Shown here in pieces: positions 42,384 to 53,444 of a stretch of 64,000 nt of DNA. The DNA is from Lucinisca nassula (Eukaryota > Mollusca > Bivalvia > Lucinida > Lucinidae): assembly GCA_963580285.1 (NCBI GenBank), contig OY757026.1:46555431-46619430 (forward strand), written 5' to 3'. The stretch's first letter is position 1, and the number at the start of each line of letters is the position of its first letter. Under the pieces are notes generated by a model. It did no database searches. It was not told where the DNA came from and saw only the letters and a program-made list of their open reading frames with translations. Made by a program: the position numbers and the translations under genes.

Positions 42384-42610
42384 TTAACCCTTTTTGTACC
42401 AAATGGAATCTTCCTCCTTATATATAGAAGGAGTCTATTTCAAAATTTAGGGATGTCAGGTTGTGTTTTCTTCAAAATTTGTTTGGAAATTGGCTTGTTT
42501 TTTTGCAAACAGTGTAGGCCCTGATCAGATGCCGCGTTCTGCGGCGTCTGATCTGGGCCTGCACTGTTGCCAACAACCCGTTTTGGGGTTTCCGGTACAA
42601 AATGGGTTAA
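42384..42610. repeat. TTAA-flanked PN MITE, intact
   Basis: TTAA at 42384-42387 and 42607-42610; ends ccctttttgtacc and ggtacaaaatggg. Core gcaaacagtgtaggccc / gggcctgcactgttgc. It is the empty-site relative of 62131-63966. Confidence 0.9.
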
Positions 42611-43259
42611 TGACAATTTCAATGGAGCAAATCATTAGCTGATGATGAGACGATTAGTGAAGATATCCAAGAATATTGTAATAATTTAATATTCAAAGAA
42701 ACAAATGTTGTGGATATTTGTTAGAATCCCCTTGGTGAGGCAATTCTTACACATGGCCACAACATTTGTTTCTTGGAGTAGTTAAGGGAGAAATAGAGTT
42801 TATTACTCAGCCCATTTTAAATACACCTCAACCTCGTTATTACACTTAACTCAGGGTCCAAACAACAGGTCGTTTTAGTCAACCAAATCGTGTTATAAAC
42901 TCCGACTGTATTTGTCATGCATCAGTCTATTCTACTAATACACTGTAAACTCAATCCTATGCTGCTATCGATAAACCTACAATGTTCCATGTGACAAGAT
43001 GTGAAAATAAGGTCAAGGTATGCCTCTAATTTGCATTTATCCCTGAAATATCAAATTTAATCCACAATCAATGTGAAAATGTTTGAATCACTCCTAAGAT
43101 GATTAGCTACATCTAACGGTAGATGTATGCATAATAAAAACGGACTATTCTACTGTCTCGTGAATGGTTATGCTCTGGTGCCAAATAGCCAAAGCTTGGC
43201 AGGAAAAGTCAAACACTTTAATTTGTGTAATCACATCAGTATGCTGTTGTTACTATCCC
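42611..43259. other. FB1-like fragment and plain intron
   Basis: 42700-42800 has caaatgttgtggatatttg / catggccacaacatttg around a ccccttggtgagg centre. The rest holds no recognised feature. Confidence 0.45.
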
Positions 43260-43725
43260 TTTTTCTCAACAAGTTTAATAAATTTAATAATACATAAACA
43301 AGAATGCAAGATTCTATTTATCGTTAGACATTTAAAACACATTTTATTCACAATTTGTTTACAAAAATGTCAATATTCGGCAATTAGCAAATGTAACATC
43401 CTTAAGGACATTGTACGTTTAACATTACGGGGCCTATTTAACTACAGTTGACTCTCGTTATCTCAGACACCAAAGGACTGGAATATTTAGTTTGAGATAA
43501 CAGCAGTTTGAGATAAGTTGAAATCTAAGGCACATATAACAAAATTAAAATAACAATGCACAAAATTTAGTTTGACTTAAGCCATTGTTTGAGATATCAG
43601 AGTTTGAGATAACGAGACTGTTCTGTAATTTGCAAATTTAATCCACTAGTGGATTACGGAATTTGTTACAAGGGGTTAGTACACTCTCAGACGTGATGTC
43701 ATATGACAAATGAGCATTTTTATCC
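43260..43725. repeat. P12 MITE with nested 181-bp P13 MITE
   Basis: P13 (43445-43625) is flanked by TA and has inverted ends cagttgactctcgttatctc / gagataacgagactgttctg, with internal tttgagataacagcagtttg. TA duplication suits a mariner-type MITE. The outer P12 resembles 8194-8660. Confidence 0.78.
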
Positions 43726-43744
43726 ATTTCAACCAATAACTTAC

Positions 43745-43842
43745 CTGCAAAAGTTTATTGGCTAAGTGTTCGGCGTGAGGAATATAACCTAATTTCGGAA
43801 TTAGAGAAGATATTGGCTGCGGGTTGTAGTGAACAAATTTAT
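43745..43842 (-). CDS. CDK14: CDK14-like exon: alpha-H region
   Basis: The 98-nt exon completes Asn and encodes KFVHYNPQPISSLIPKLGYI and then PHAEHLANKLLQ, ending in phase 0. HAE.LA.KLLQ is the well-conserved PFTAIRE C-lobe segment; the preceding part is more divergent. The acceptor is atttcag and the donor GTAAGT. A MITE nest (43260-43725) ends 20 bp from the donor. Confidence 0.93.
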
Positions 43843-43979
43843 CTGAAATAAATAAACATAGAAGCGTAAAGATGACGCAAACTGATACAAATTACCGCAA
43901 AAATCCTAAAAGTTCGGACTCCCTTGAGAACTCACTGTAATTCCCCAAATATTTCAACAACTTTGTTTCACAGTCCAAC

Positions 43980-44095
43980 AAGGAGTCCATAAGGTGCAGA
44001 CGGAATGGCGAAGAGTGCAAACCCAGATCAGACTGCTCCTTCTGGAGCAGTCTGATCTGGGTTTGCACCGTTAGCTGAGGCTTGTCTGTCCCAAT
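43980..44095. repeat. Hairpin-core MITE fragment
   Basis: gtgcaaacccagatcagac, gctccttctggagc and gtctgatctgggtttgcac form a near-perfect hairpin. Confidence 0.75.
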
Positions 44096-44205
44096 AATTA
44101 GGATCATTATGGTAAAGCCACTGACTTCAGAATTCATAGATACTGAAGAGTTGATAGTAACAGAACAGGAGGTAGAGCGAAAGAGGCAAGCATTCTAGAT
44201 TTATT

Positions 44206-44415
44206 TTATTTGCTTTGGAGTTTAAAAGCCCAGTAAATGCTATAAAGGTCATATTGCTATAAAGGTCATATTGAGTTGGTTATCTAACATGACCACACTT
44301 TTCCTGGGAAGTCTTAGACCTTCTAAGCAGTTAATCAGTTCGGTGAATACTCCTTTACCAATTACTGACAACTGTCCTTCTTGAATCAGCAACAGAATAA
44401 CCCTAGAAAATATTT
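44206..44415 (-). mobile_element. SINE S3, truncated
   Basis: Minus-strand gtcagtaattggtaaagg, cttagaaggtctaagact and the shared tail tgacctttatagcatttac. The tRNA-like head is replaced by the P5 MITE. Confidence 0.7.
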
Positions 44416-44815
44416 TCTTGCACACCAGATAAGGAAATCCATAGTTTTCGCTTGGGATAGAAATTCTGTGCGTTCTTACCCAAAATCAAATTTCTCGCGT
44501 GTTTGATAAATGAACTGGTTGAATACGACCTCTGTCGTTTAAGTTGCAGTCACAGCATGTAACGAGATATCACTAAACATCACTGTAGTGTAATCACAAT
44601 ATGGCAGTCGTTGGTAACCGAAGTGACTGCAGCGTTACAAATCAGTGTAAAGAAATGAAAAAGAATCCTACATGGGTGTGAGGGGTGGATAGAAAAATCT
44701 GTTCCTTGGGATCACTGTCCAGCATCATTCGGCAAGCCTCGTGATGCCGGAGAGTAACCCTCGGTACGGATTTTTCCAACCACCACTCACACCCATATAA
44801 GATTCTTATACTATG
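44416..44815. repeat. P5 MITE, opposite orientation to 4855-5278
   Basis: tcttgcacaccagataagga at one end and tcacacccatataagattct at the other; the inner hairpin is diverged (gatcactgtccagcatc / gatgccggagagtaacc). Confidence 0.75.
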
Positions 44816-44920
44816 ATTAGAATTCAAGAGAAACAAATAATAAAAAAAAAAAAAAAAAACCCACCCTATCAAGACATGTTTATATTATCTAACAGCTGAG
44901 TTTTACAGTGCAATAAAATA

Positions 44921-45166
44921 TGAGCCAGCGCACGACAAAACCTACAATAAGACAGGTGCATTCATTGAAGACTCAGATCAGCCTGCGTATCCATATAGTC
45001 TAAGCACAGACTTCTCTTGCTGCATGAAGGAGCATTGGGCCCCTAGCTATCCTTAGAGCGCACAACAAAGACTCTGATCAGACTGCACGGATGCGCAGGC
45101 TGATCTGAGTCTTCGTTGGGCGCACAATCTTATTGTAGGTTTTGTCGCGCGCTGGCTCATAAGTCA
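44921..45166. repeat. P11 palindromic element
   Basis: Inverted ends tgagccagcgcacgacaaaa and its complement ending gcgcgctggctca, about 37 bp each. Inner aagactcagatcagcctgcg and gcaggctgatctgagtctt pair as well. Confidence 0.85.
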
Positions 45167-45405
45167 CTGAATTCCTTGTTTTAAACGTTTTCAATGAAAA
45201 TCAATGATCAACTTTTTCCTTCATTTAATACTATCACTGAAAAATGTAACAACATTTTGACTCTTGTTCTTCTGAATCAGGATTTCTTGCAGGCTTTTCA
45301 ATTAATGATAGAGATTTCTTAGTGAAATCTAAATGGATATCTTCACTACAGTGAGAATACGATTTTTATTTTTCACTGTTTGTGAATTGGATGTATCCTC
45401 AAACA

Positions 45406-46275
45406 AGAGCACCGCAAGCGGGTGCCAACGCTCGTCTGCAGTTTCTTTTAGAAAACAAAAGTTCTAAGTCAAATCAAATTGCAAGATGGAGTTATAAAAC
45501 TTGTAGGGAATGTAGCTCTTGTGATGGTGAGTATGTGTATGAAGTTTCATGAAGGTAGGCCAAATACTTTTGGAAATATGGTCAAGGTTAAGTTTTTTGA
45601 TTAATTTTTCGAAAAATAGGTCAAAGTTCAAAGGTCAAGGTCACAGGTCAAAAAGCGTGGTATGACTGAAAAGGTCTTGTCCCAAGGAACATTCATGTGA
45701 AGTTGGAAGGCTCTGTTGTGAATAGTATTGAAATAAGAGACAAAAACAATTAAAAAAAAAACGGAGAGAAAAGGGGAGATAATTCAATCAAATTGCAAGA
45801 TGGAGTTATAAAACTTGTAGGGAATGTAGCTCTTGTGATGGTGAGTATGTGTATGAAGTTTCATGAAGGTAGGCCAAATACTTTTGGAAATATGGTCAAG
45901 GTTAAGGTTTTCGGTTAAATTTTCGAAAAATAGGTCAAAGTTCAAAGGTCAAGGTCACAGATCAAAAAGTGTGGTATCACTGAAAAGGTCTTGTCCCAAG
46001 GAACATTCATGTGAAGTTTGAAGGCTCTGTTGTGAATAGTATTAAAATGAGAGCAAAAAATGTGTTTCAGAAAAAAATTGGAAAAGGGGAGATAATTCAG
46101 CCAAAATCAACAATGTTGTTATGGTCCTTGGTCAAAATGTAGCTCTTGTGATGATGAGTGTGTGTATGAAGTTTCATGAGGCTAGGTCTAATACTTTTTA
46201 AGTTATAGCCAAGGTTAAGTTTTTTTGGAACGACGCAGGACGACGCAGGACGACTACGCAGACGCCGGAGTGATG
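45406..46275 (-). mobile_element. Helitron-like element H1, copy b, 3' end replaced by a SINE
   Basis: It matches 10205-10745 but has an extra 313-bp block: gcaagatggagttataaaac starts at 45481 and again at 45794. It breaks at gagtgatgacc, where a truncated S1 SINE (46276-46430) begins. The GACGC-rich tract (cgacgcaggacgacgcagga) precedes the break. Confidence 0.68.
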
Positions 46276-46430
46276 ACCCTATGGTTTCATTGGGCAACAG
46301 GGCTTGAGATGTCATTTCATCTCAATGTCGGATAAAAGTCCCACAAAATTGGAAGCAACGTCTCCAAAATGACCTATACGGTGTTGATGGGGATGTTAAA
46401 CCTCAAATCAAACAAACAAATACATTCCAA
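46276..46430 (+). mobile_element. 5'-truncated SINE S1
   Basis: Starts ctatggtttcattgggcaac and ends with the S1 (caaa) tail. It joins directly to the broken end of H1. Confidence 0.8.
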
Positions 46431-46599
46431 GCAGTTTTCCATGTGCAAACTTTCAGTTTACACCCCATATTATACCCAGTTAACAGTTAAACACCTCTAA
46501 ATAGACGTGAAATTGTCCTGGAAAAAGTTTGTTCTCTTTGATGATGGCTGATGCTTTGAAATTGTGTTACAAATTACAATTAAAAGCATGAAAGAAACA

Positions 46600-46890
46600 G
46601 AAAATTGGCTCTATATACTCAACCTTTACAAACAATGTAGATCCACATAAGATAACTTCTCAAGGAGCCATGCCATCTCATCAGGATCTATATTGTTTGT
46701 CAATCAATTTGTGATGCAGGTCAGATGGCCTCTCCATATGTTGTGTGTCGTTCGTTTTGTGAGCCAGATCAGCTCTTCATATGCTGTTTGTCATTCAGTT
46801 TGCGAAGCGGTAGACTACATCAAGCAATCTGATTGGTTGACAGTCAGAAATTGTTGTGACAAATTTTAAATTATTCAGCAAGATGGACAG
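46600..46890. repeat. Diverged P7-like MITE
   Basis: acaaacaatgtagatccac and aggatctatattgtttg form the core; attattcagcaagatgg at the right resembles P7 ends. A 50-bp piece (gttgtgtgtcgttcgttttg / gctgtttgtcattcagtttg) is repeated. Confidence 0.6.
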
Positions 46891-46934
46891 GGAAGACTGT
46901 CATATCAAATAATGTTTTTACTTCATTTGCAAGG

Positions 46935-47465
46935 GGTTTCTAATGTGACATTAAGCCTTAAAATGCCAAGAAAAACTGCATATAAAAATGTAGTATGTTT
47001 ATGTTATCTGCTGCGTCTTCTTGCAAACTTGCAAAACCTTTTTTGCATACACAGAAACAGTGTGGACCCTGATCAGACTGCTCCTCAAGAAGCAGTATGA
47101 TTTTTGTTTGTTTGATTTGAGGTTTAACGTCCCCGTCAATATTGTAAAGGTCATTTTGGAGACGTTGGTTCCAATTTTGTGGGACTTTTACCCGACATTG
47201 AGATGAAATGACATCTCAAGCCCTGTGAGAAACCAATAGGGTTTATTAACATGGACGGTCCGCCTTGCACCGCGGTTCCTGGACAGGCTTAGATCCTCTA
47301 AGCAGTTTACCAGTACTAGTGTGCGGACCGGATTCAGCTCTGGGTGGAAGCATCATGCAGCCCATATATTTCTTCAGTATGATCTGGGTCCTTAATGTCT
47401 GCAACAATAAATTTTAAAGTGACAAGCAGACAACAAAGCAGACAACAACCATTGTGACTGACTTT
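46935..47465. repeat. P4 MITE interrupted by SINE S1
   Basis: The core begins aaacagtgtggaccctgatc, stops at 47101, and resumes at gtatgatctgggtcc (47377). The S1 SINE at 47102-47374 (minus) is flanked by cagtatgat (47093-47101, 47375-47383). Confidence 0.88.
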
Positions 47466-47693
47466 TAACCCTTTTTGTACCACATGGAATCTTCCTCCTT
47501 ATATATAGCAGGAGTCCATTTCAAAATCTAGGGATGTCAGGTTGTGTTTTCATCAAAATGTATTTGGAAAATGACTGAACTTTTAGCAAACAGTGTAGGC
47601 CCTGATCAGATGCCGCATTCTGCGGCGTCTGATCTGGGCCCGCACTGTTTGCCCAGGTACCCATTTTGGGGTTTCTGGTACTAAATGGGTTAA
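47465..47693. repeat. TTAA-flanked PN MITE
   Basis: TTAA at 47465-47468 and 47690-47693; ends ccctttttgtacc and ggtactaaatggg. It ends 18 bp from the donor side of kinase exon 47712-47775. Confidence 0.88.
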
Positions 47694-47711
47694 TAGCTAA
47701 AATTTTCTTAC

Positions 47712-47775
47712 TTGATTTGTAGTGAGGATATTTTGTGACACCTTCCCAGGTCCCTTCTGTGGGTGTCCCTAGTAC
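47712..47775 (-). CDS. CDK14: CDK14-like exon: VLGTP segment
   Basis: This 64-nt exon begins in phase 0 and encodes VLGTPTEGTWEGVTKYPHYK, then S, plus one base. It matches the CDK-family VLGTP.E..W.GV segment after helix alpha-G. The acceptor is attttag and the donor GTAAGA. It begins 18 bp beyond a TTAA-ended MITE (47465-47693) on its donor side. Confidence 0.92.
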
Positions 47776-47984
47776 CTAAAATAACAAGAACATAATTACA
47801 TGTATAAAATAGGGGCCAGATGTTCACAATTAACAATGTCGTTAGTTATTGTATCGTTAAAATTTTGATCATTAAATATGGCAAATGTATTGATATTTTT
47901 GCTAGAAAAATGTGAGCAGCTTTTGCATCTGTAAAAGCAGCTCACATGTTTTCAGCAAAAACTAGCAAAATTTTAGATATTGTA

Positions 47985-48275
47985 CTTGCTAGAACAGTTC
48001 AGGCGGACGGGAGTTCGATACCTGCCGGAGTTGGCAACATTCTTTTGTGGAGATTGATCATGAAATCTTTTCTACGGTCATTCTCTTCCTTGTGCTGCTT
48101 CAAGAAGGGAAGTTGCCACTTTCTGGTAAAAGAATGTGCACTGTACTGGTAAACTGCTTACATAGTCTGCCCAGGATGAGTGTGGATAGGTAAACTGACT
48201 GGCTCAAAAATGACCTAATAGTGTTGACTGGGCCGCTAAACTCCAAAAGGAACAAAACAAACAAACAATTTGACC
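47985..48275 (+). mobile_element. SINE S3, 5'-truncated
   Basis: Starts in the tRNA-like part (cgggagttcgatacctgccg), continues gttggcaacattcttttgtg and ends ggccgctaaactcc plus (caaa). Confidence 0.82.
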
Positions 48276-48309
48276 ACTAACGAGCTGTTAAGCTAACCAT
48301 GCTTTGAAC

Positions 48310-48835
48310 AACTGTGCCCAGGTGTCCATGGCCTAGTGGGAAAAGGCACCGTCTTTTAATCATTAGGCTTCTCACTGCTGTTGGTTCCAGCTTAGCTTGT
48401 GAGATGCCAAGTTCTGTAATGGAAAGTTAGGTGGTTTTTCTATGGGTACTCTGCTTTTCACCTGTCTCTGAATAAGGATTGGTGCACAAGTTACACAGCC
48501 CCCGCTTAAAGAAATAGATGGGCTGCATGATGCTTCCACACAGAGCTGAAACCAACCGCACACGAGTACTGGAAAACCGCTTAGAGGATCTAAGTCTGCC
48601 CAGGCAAAGTGGTGCGAGTCGGACCGTCCATGCTTATTAACCCTATTGGTTTCATTGGGCCACAGGGTTAGAGATGTCACTTCATCTCAATGTCGGGTAA
48701 ACGTCCCACAAAATTGGAAGCAAAGTCTCCAAAATGACCTATACAGTGTTGAAGGGGATGTCAAACCTCAAATCAAACAAACAAACAAAACAAGTTATAA
48801 TAAGTGAAATAATCTTGAAAGGGCTGTAAAACAAC
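48310..48835 (+). mobile_element. SINE S4 with nested S1
   Basis: S4 starts catggcctagtggg and resumes at aagtgaaataatcttgaaag. S1 (48494-48790, plus strand) is inserted with the duplication caagtta (48487-48493, 48791-48797). Confidence 0.85.
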
Positions 48836-48839
48836 AACA

Positions 48840-49590
48840 AACAAGAGGGTCATAATGGCCCTGGATCACTCAACTGATCCTTATTGTACGAAATAAAATG
48901 GTAGGTAGTGTAAGCTGGAGTGGATAGTTCGAGCACCCAAGAAACATTTCTGAGAAATTATTTCAAAATCAGTTTAGGAGTAGAAGTCATTTTATGGGTT
49001 GTATATTGTTTAGTTCTGGTGACTACCATGTTCAGTGGAGGGAAAGGATTTTGAGTAATTTTGTCAGCGGGTCACCAAAGGAACATTCCTTTGAAATTAT
49101 TTTCTTTTTGAGGATGAAGTCCTTCAAAAGTTCCCATTGACAACAGAGCTGACGTGTATGTCACCCTGGGCATTCAGGGTTAGGTTATAGTAAACAAGAC
49201 GGAGGTGGTGGGGGGGGGGGGGTGAAAAGAGGGCATCTTATGAGACACTAGTTCCCATTGACAATACAGAGCTCACTTGTACGTCACTATCTTGGCACCT
49301 TGTGGACATTGAGGGTCTGGTACTAGTGCACCAGACAGAGATGAAGTCACAAGTCAAAATTATGTATGGGTGGTTAGCCCTTTTGCCACAGGGAACCTGC
49401 ATGCCAAATATGAAGGCTCTTTCTCAATTGGTTTAAAAGTAATGATAAAGTAGGGCACTGGTCAAGGTCATAGGTACATTCACCTGGTATTCTCTATATA
49501 ACAACATTCCTCCTCTACCTTTTCCCGCTGCAAGGACAGCAGGCCTTGCCAATATCAGTTGGACATCCTAGTGATAGAGAATATCAGGTG
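48840..49590. mobile_element. Helitron-like fragment starting acaagagggtcataatgg
   Basis: The left end has acaagagggtcataatggcc, which reads on the minus strand as a hairpin (agggccattatgaccct) followed by cttgt, similar to element H1. The body has loosely repeated pieces such as agttcccattgacaa(ca) twice near 49130 and 49250. The other end is not clear. No gene is seen. Confidence 0.5.
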
Positions 49591-49595
49591 AGTGT

Positions 49596-49712
49596 CTTTT
49601 GATATCAAGTTTATCAGGCAAGGTTTCTAGCTTGTAGAATCACGAGGCTTGCCAAGCGAATCTACATGCATTTTCGGAGCCGAGCCTGATAAACTTGATA
49701 TCAAATGACAAA
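49596..49712. repeat. P10 palindrome
   Basis: tttgatatcaagtttatcag and ctgataaacttgatatcaaa are inverted, 60 bp apart. Confidence 0.8.
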
Positions 49713-49892
49713 AATCTGGTATTCTATTTATGAGTTTATCCCCTTGTACATTCTCAAATTGGCAATTTAGGATCAGTTATCGATGATCCTAAATGTGTCC
49801 CAACATTCCAGTGGTCGATATATTCAGTATCAGCTGACCATATTTTTCCTATGATATTTTTTCAATTAATTTTTCCATTCCTTTCCAGAAAT

Positions 49893-50012
49893 AACTAGAG
49901 CTGTCAGTGAAACTGACTAGGGCCCCGGCAGCGCTATCAGAAATTTGTGGACGGACAGACGGACAGACAGAGTGATTACTATAGGGCACCCACACTTTCA
50001 GTGCGGGGCCCT
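49893..50012 (-). mobile_element. 120-bp mini Helitron-like element
   Basis: On the minus strand it starts near ttattagggccccgcactg and ends with hairpin gtcagtttcactgac, agctctag, then T. Subterminal agggccccg and cggggccct are inverted, and gacggacagacggacag lies between. The plan equals H2 and H3 without the tandem core. Confidence 0.65.
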
Positions 50013-50235
50013 AATAACATTTTGTCTTTTCTTCCTGCAGTCCAGTTCATTTGTAAAAGTGCAATGTCACTTGACCTGATAAAGTTTACTTACCCTGAGA
50101 TAGCATATCTTTATCAGGTCAATGTGGTATAATTCAATTAATATAGGGGTAACTGATAAACATATGATGCATGGCCAGTTTGCCTCACTCAACCACCCCT
50201 ATCAATTCACAATATACTGAGGATAGTAATCTCAC

Positions 50236-50329
50236 CCTGAATATTTGATCTAACTGATCATAGGCATCTTTCATCCCTGGGAATGTTGCCACGCCGACCA
50301 GCATCTCGGTGAATATACAACCTACACCC
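50236..50329 (-). CDS. CDK14: CDK14-like exon: alpha-F/alpha-G region with FPGMKD
   Basis: The 94-nt exon completes Trp and encodes GVGCIFTEMLVGVATFPGMK followed by DAYDQLDQIFR. The FPGMKD motif separates PFTAIRE kinases from PCTAIRE relatives, where the segment differs. The acceptor is tttcag, the donor GTGAGA. A dead RTE LINE ends a short way upstream (about 50490), and a spurious 187-codon ORF runs through both in a frame unrelated to the kinase. Confidence 0.94.
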
Positions 50330-50489
50330 CTGAAAGTACAACAACAATATACATGTACATGTAAGCATATGGTTTAGACCCATGTGGAATGTAGTAATAT
50401 GACTCAGATTCACTGGTAACTTTGTGCCAATTGACAATGGACCAAAATTGGCTATTAATGTTTGTATGACCAATTTAAGACAACACACA

Positions 50490-52290
50490 CAAACAATGAT
50501 CAATAGCCGATAGCTTCCATTCTCTGCGATCTCTGTCAGCTGCTTCAAAGTGATCTTGGGCCTCCCAGGCCCACATTTTCCATCCACCTGTATGTCAAAG
50601 GCTGTCTTGACTGTACCCTTAGAATGCTCCACGTGTACATTCCAGCAGAGCCTTCTCTCCTTCAGGATGAGGTTCAGATCCTCAATGCCAAGCCGCGCTA
50701 GTAGCTCACTGGACATAGAGGTCCTCTCAGGGGACTCCAGAACAGAACTCTCATGAAAAGGCTTCAAGCACAATGATGAAAAACAGAGGACTGAGTACGG
50801 GGCCTTGATGAACACTGACATTCACTTCCTATTCTTTGCTGTAACTGTCACCAACATGAACAAGGCTCTGTGCATTAGCATACATCACATGGACAAGTTG
50901 CACACTCCACTCTTCCACTCCTAGTTTTCTAAGTGCCCACCAGATGACCTTCAGTGGCACTCTATCAAACGCCTTCTCCAGGTCAACAAAAACCATGTAG
51001 AGTATCTTGATGGCAGCCAGATACTTCTCTTGCAGCTGCCTGACAACAAAGATTGCATCTGTTGTGCCTTTGCCTGGGATGAAGCAAAACAGGGAATTGT
51101 GGATTGAAACCAACTGTATTATGAAGCCATCCACAATCCTCTCCAGGACTTTCATGACTTGCTCCGTCAGCTTGGGACCACAGAAGTTGCCCCTATATAA
51201 TGCACCATCCTTGCCCTTGTAGAGACAGACAATGAAACCCTGCTCCCAGTCACATGGTACCTTGCCATCACGGATGATTGCAGCTGTGAGGTCACAGAAT
51301 ATCGAGGCCCCTGCATCGCCCACTGCTCGTATCATCTCCACCACTATCCTTGATAGACCCAGTGATTTGCAGGTCTTCATCTGAGATATAGCCTACTTAA
51401 CCATATAGATAGTGATTGGGATGGGCGACCCTTCCACTGGTGGTTCATCAGACAGGTGGTCTGGGTCCCAGTCAAACTCAACATTGAGTAGCCTTTGGTA
51501 GTGTTCTAACCAGGCCCTCTGCTTTGAGTCTTCACTCATTGACATCTCCCCTGCATCATTCTTTATTGGTTTGTCACCTACAACATCAGCATTCTCTCTT
51601 CTCAACTGATTAGCAAGGCGGTATACTTCTGAAGACTTGGGGACAATATTCTTATAGATCTCCTTGTCAGCTTCTTGACGAGCGTGGTGCACCGGACGTC
51701 TGGCAATACGTTTGGCTGCATTATATGAACCCTAGTGCCTTATCAGTCTTCTTGGTTTTGTTTGTTTGTTTGTTTGATTTGAGGTTTAACGTCCCTGTCA
51801 GCACTGTAAAGGTCATTTTGGAGACGTTGCTTCCAATTTTGTGGGACTTTTACCCAACATTGAGATGAAATGATTTCTCAAGCCCTGTCGCCCAATGAAA
51901 CCAATAGGGTTTATAAGCATGGACGGGCCGACTCGTACCGCTTGGCCTGGCCAGGCTTAGATCGTCTAAGCGGTTTACCAGTACTAGTGTGCGGGTCGGT
52001 TTCAGCGCTGCATGGAAGCATCATGCAGCCCATATATTTCTTCAAGCCCCGATGGGTGGGGGGCGACCAGTCTTCTTGGCTATCCGCTATTGGTGTTTCC
52101 ATTAGGGTCTAGTTATTTCATGTTTGTGTTTCTTTCGCTTTGGTGTCTCTGATGGGAGCTGTGGGTTAATTGTATAGATTCCTGATCATTGCCTTCACTT
52201 CTATTTTCCATGCCTTAAAAGCTTGCCACTTGGCTGCAAGGGCCTTATTGACGTGCTCATTCCACCACTATGCCCAACTGAAAGCCAATA
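50490..52290 (-). pseudogene. Dead RTE-like LINE copy in the kinase intron
   Basis: Minus-strand fragments follow RTE order: a linker with EHVNKALAAKWQAFKAWK (about 52260), then KNDAGEMSMSEDSKQRAWLE (51692-51393), then RT with IVVEMIRA, CLYKGKDG, GKGTTDAIFVVRQLQ and VDLEKAFDRVP (51380-50829). A deletion joins EDLY directly to SSELLARLGIEDL, removing the YADD active site and everything to the C-terminal segment. Frameshifts occur near 51385 and 50825. It is the same family as 62168-63754. A SINE (51756-52067) interrupts it. Confidence 0.88.
51756..52067 (-). mobile_element. SINE S1, full-length copy in the RTE relic
   Basis: A 12-bp target duplication, cagtcttcttgg, flanks it (51744-51755 and 52068-52079). 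On the minus strand the 312-bp element starts tcgccccccacccatcgggg, carries atgggctgcatgatgcttcc, and ends ggacgttaaacctcaaatc plus (caaa)n. This is the best copy for defining family S1. I see no clear tRNA A and B boxes in its head, so its promoter type is uncertain. Confidence 0.92.
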
Positions 52291-52462
52291 TCAGTTGGAT
52301 GCCACATTAACCCAAAATACAAGACACCTTTGACACACCCAAACACCCCAACACACATGAACCTGCCTTATTTATACCGAGATATGAGTGTTTAAAAATC
52401 TATGATCTAAAACATTACAGTATACTCTTCTATAGACGTAATGATGTAATAGTAGCACTTAC

Positions 52463-52583
52463 CACATGTCTAGAGACGTGGAGTAATTAGTGGACCCTAG
52501 AAGCACATCTGGTGGTCTGTACCACAATGTTACCACCTCATGGGAATAGGTATGACTAGGTATTGATTTGGCACGGGCCAGAC
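52463..52583 (-). CDS. CDK14: CDK14-like exon: activation segment
   Basis: This 121-nt exon completes the DFG glycine and encodes [20 protein letters not shown], then [20 protein letters not shown], and TG of a Trp codon. It covers the T-loop and the PPD equivalent of the kinase APE motif. As in PFTAIRE/PCTAIRE kinases, Ser replaces the usual activating Thr region (SHTYS). The acceptor is ttgtcag and the donor GTAAGT. A degraded half-copy lies just upstream. Confidence 0.95.
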
Positions 52584-52628
52584 CTGACAATAGAAAATAA
52601 CAATAAACAGTAACCATAACAATCAAGA

Positions 52629-52701
52629 TCTGGTGGTCTGTACCACACTGGTATCACTTCAAAAGAGTATATATGGTACAGGTTTGACACATGCGCCAGA
52701 C
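52629..52701 (-). pseudogene. Decayed partial copy of the activation-segment exon
   Basis: Read on the minus strand it aligns with the first half of exon 52583-52463: LA..S....YS.EV...WYRPPD is kept, while about half the other residues differ. The frame is open, but the position of the acceptor AG reads TG and no donor follows the PPD codons. It lies 45 bp upstream of the real exon and next to a TTAA-ended MITE. It looks like an old local duplication that lost splicing signals rather than a mutually exclusive exon. Confidence 0.75.
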
Positions 52702-52714
52702 ACGATAAAAGAAA

Positions 52715-52942
52715 TTAACCAATAAAATGCCAATCATAACAACTGTTGTCTGCTTTGTCGTCTGCCAGTTACTATAAATGTCATTTTTGCAAACAGTGTG
52801 GACCCAGATCAGACTGCTCCTAGGGTCCGTACTGTTTGTCTGTATGCAAAAATTTTTTTAAAAAGTTTGCAAGAAGATTTAACAGACAACATAAGCAGAT
52901 GACATTTTCAGATGTTGTTTTCCTCGGCAGCTTAAGGGTTAA
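52715..52942. repeat. TTAA-flanked P4 MITE, short core
   Basis: TTAA at both ends. The core gcaaacagtgtggacccaga has a shortened right arm (gggtccgtactgtttg). Confidence 0.8.
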
Positions 52943-53034
52943 CAATAAAATGTCACTACTATTCGCCAACCAGACACATGGTAAGTACTGGCGAATAGAT
53001 ACAACTGCATGTTTCCTGCTAATGTTGTATTTGT

Positions 53035-53330
53035 TTATTTGTTTGTTTTAGGTCATTTTGGAGACTTTGCTTTCAATTTTGTGGGACTTTCACCCGACAC
53101 TGAGATGAAATGACATTTGATTCTCAAACGCTACCACCCAAAGAAACCACTAGGGTTCAAAGGATGGCCCAACTTGCACTACTTTTGCTGGGTAGGTTTG
53201 TACCTTCTCAGTGGTTTACCAATACACAATACTTTGGTCAGTTTCAGCTCTGTATGGAAGCACCATGCAGCCCAATCTATTACTCCAAGCCCCAGTGGTG
53301 GGGGGCGCTGCTAATATTGTAATAAAGAAG
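53035..53330 (-). mobile_element. SINE S1, diverged
   Basis: Tail at tgtttgttttaggtcattt, head at caatctattactccaagccc. It lacks the usual gatgttaaac segment. Confidence 0.75.
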
Positions 53331-53444
53331 ACAATTTTCATCACTGCCTGTTTGCTTTCCTATAAAGTGAACCACATTTAACCCCCACCCTGCTGAATAT
53401 TTCATTATGCCAAACCCATTTCTGACTATAAACCAATCAAATTA

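Noticed and set aside
41922..42524. 200-codon ORF as a gene
   Set aside because: It crosses an FB1 palindrome, a 31-bp repeat and a PN MITE.
50258..50821. 187-codon ORF as a gene
   Set aside because: It runs from an RTE relic with a deletion into a kinase exon read in the wrong frame.
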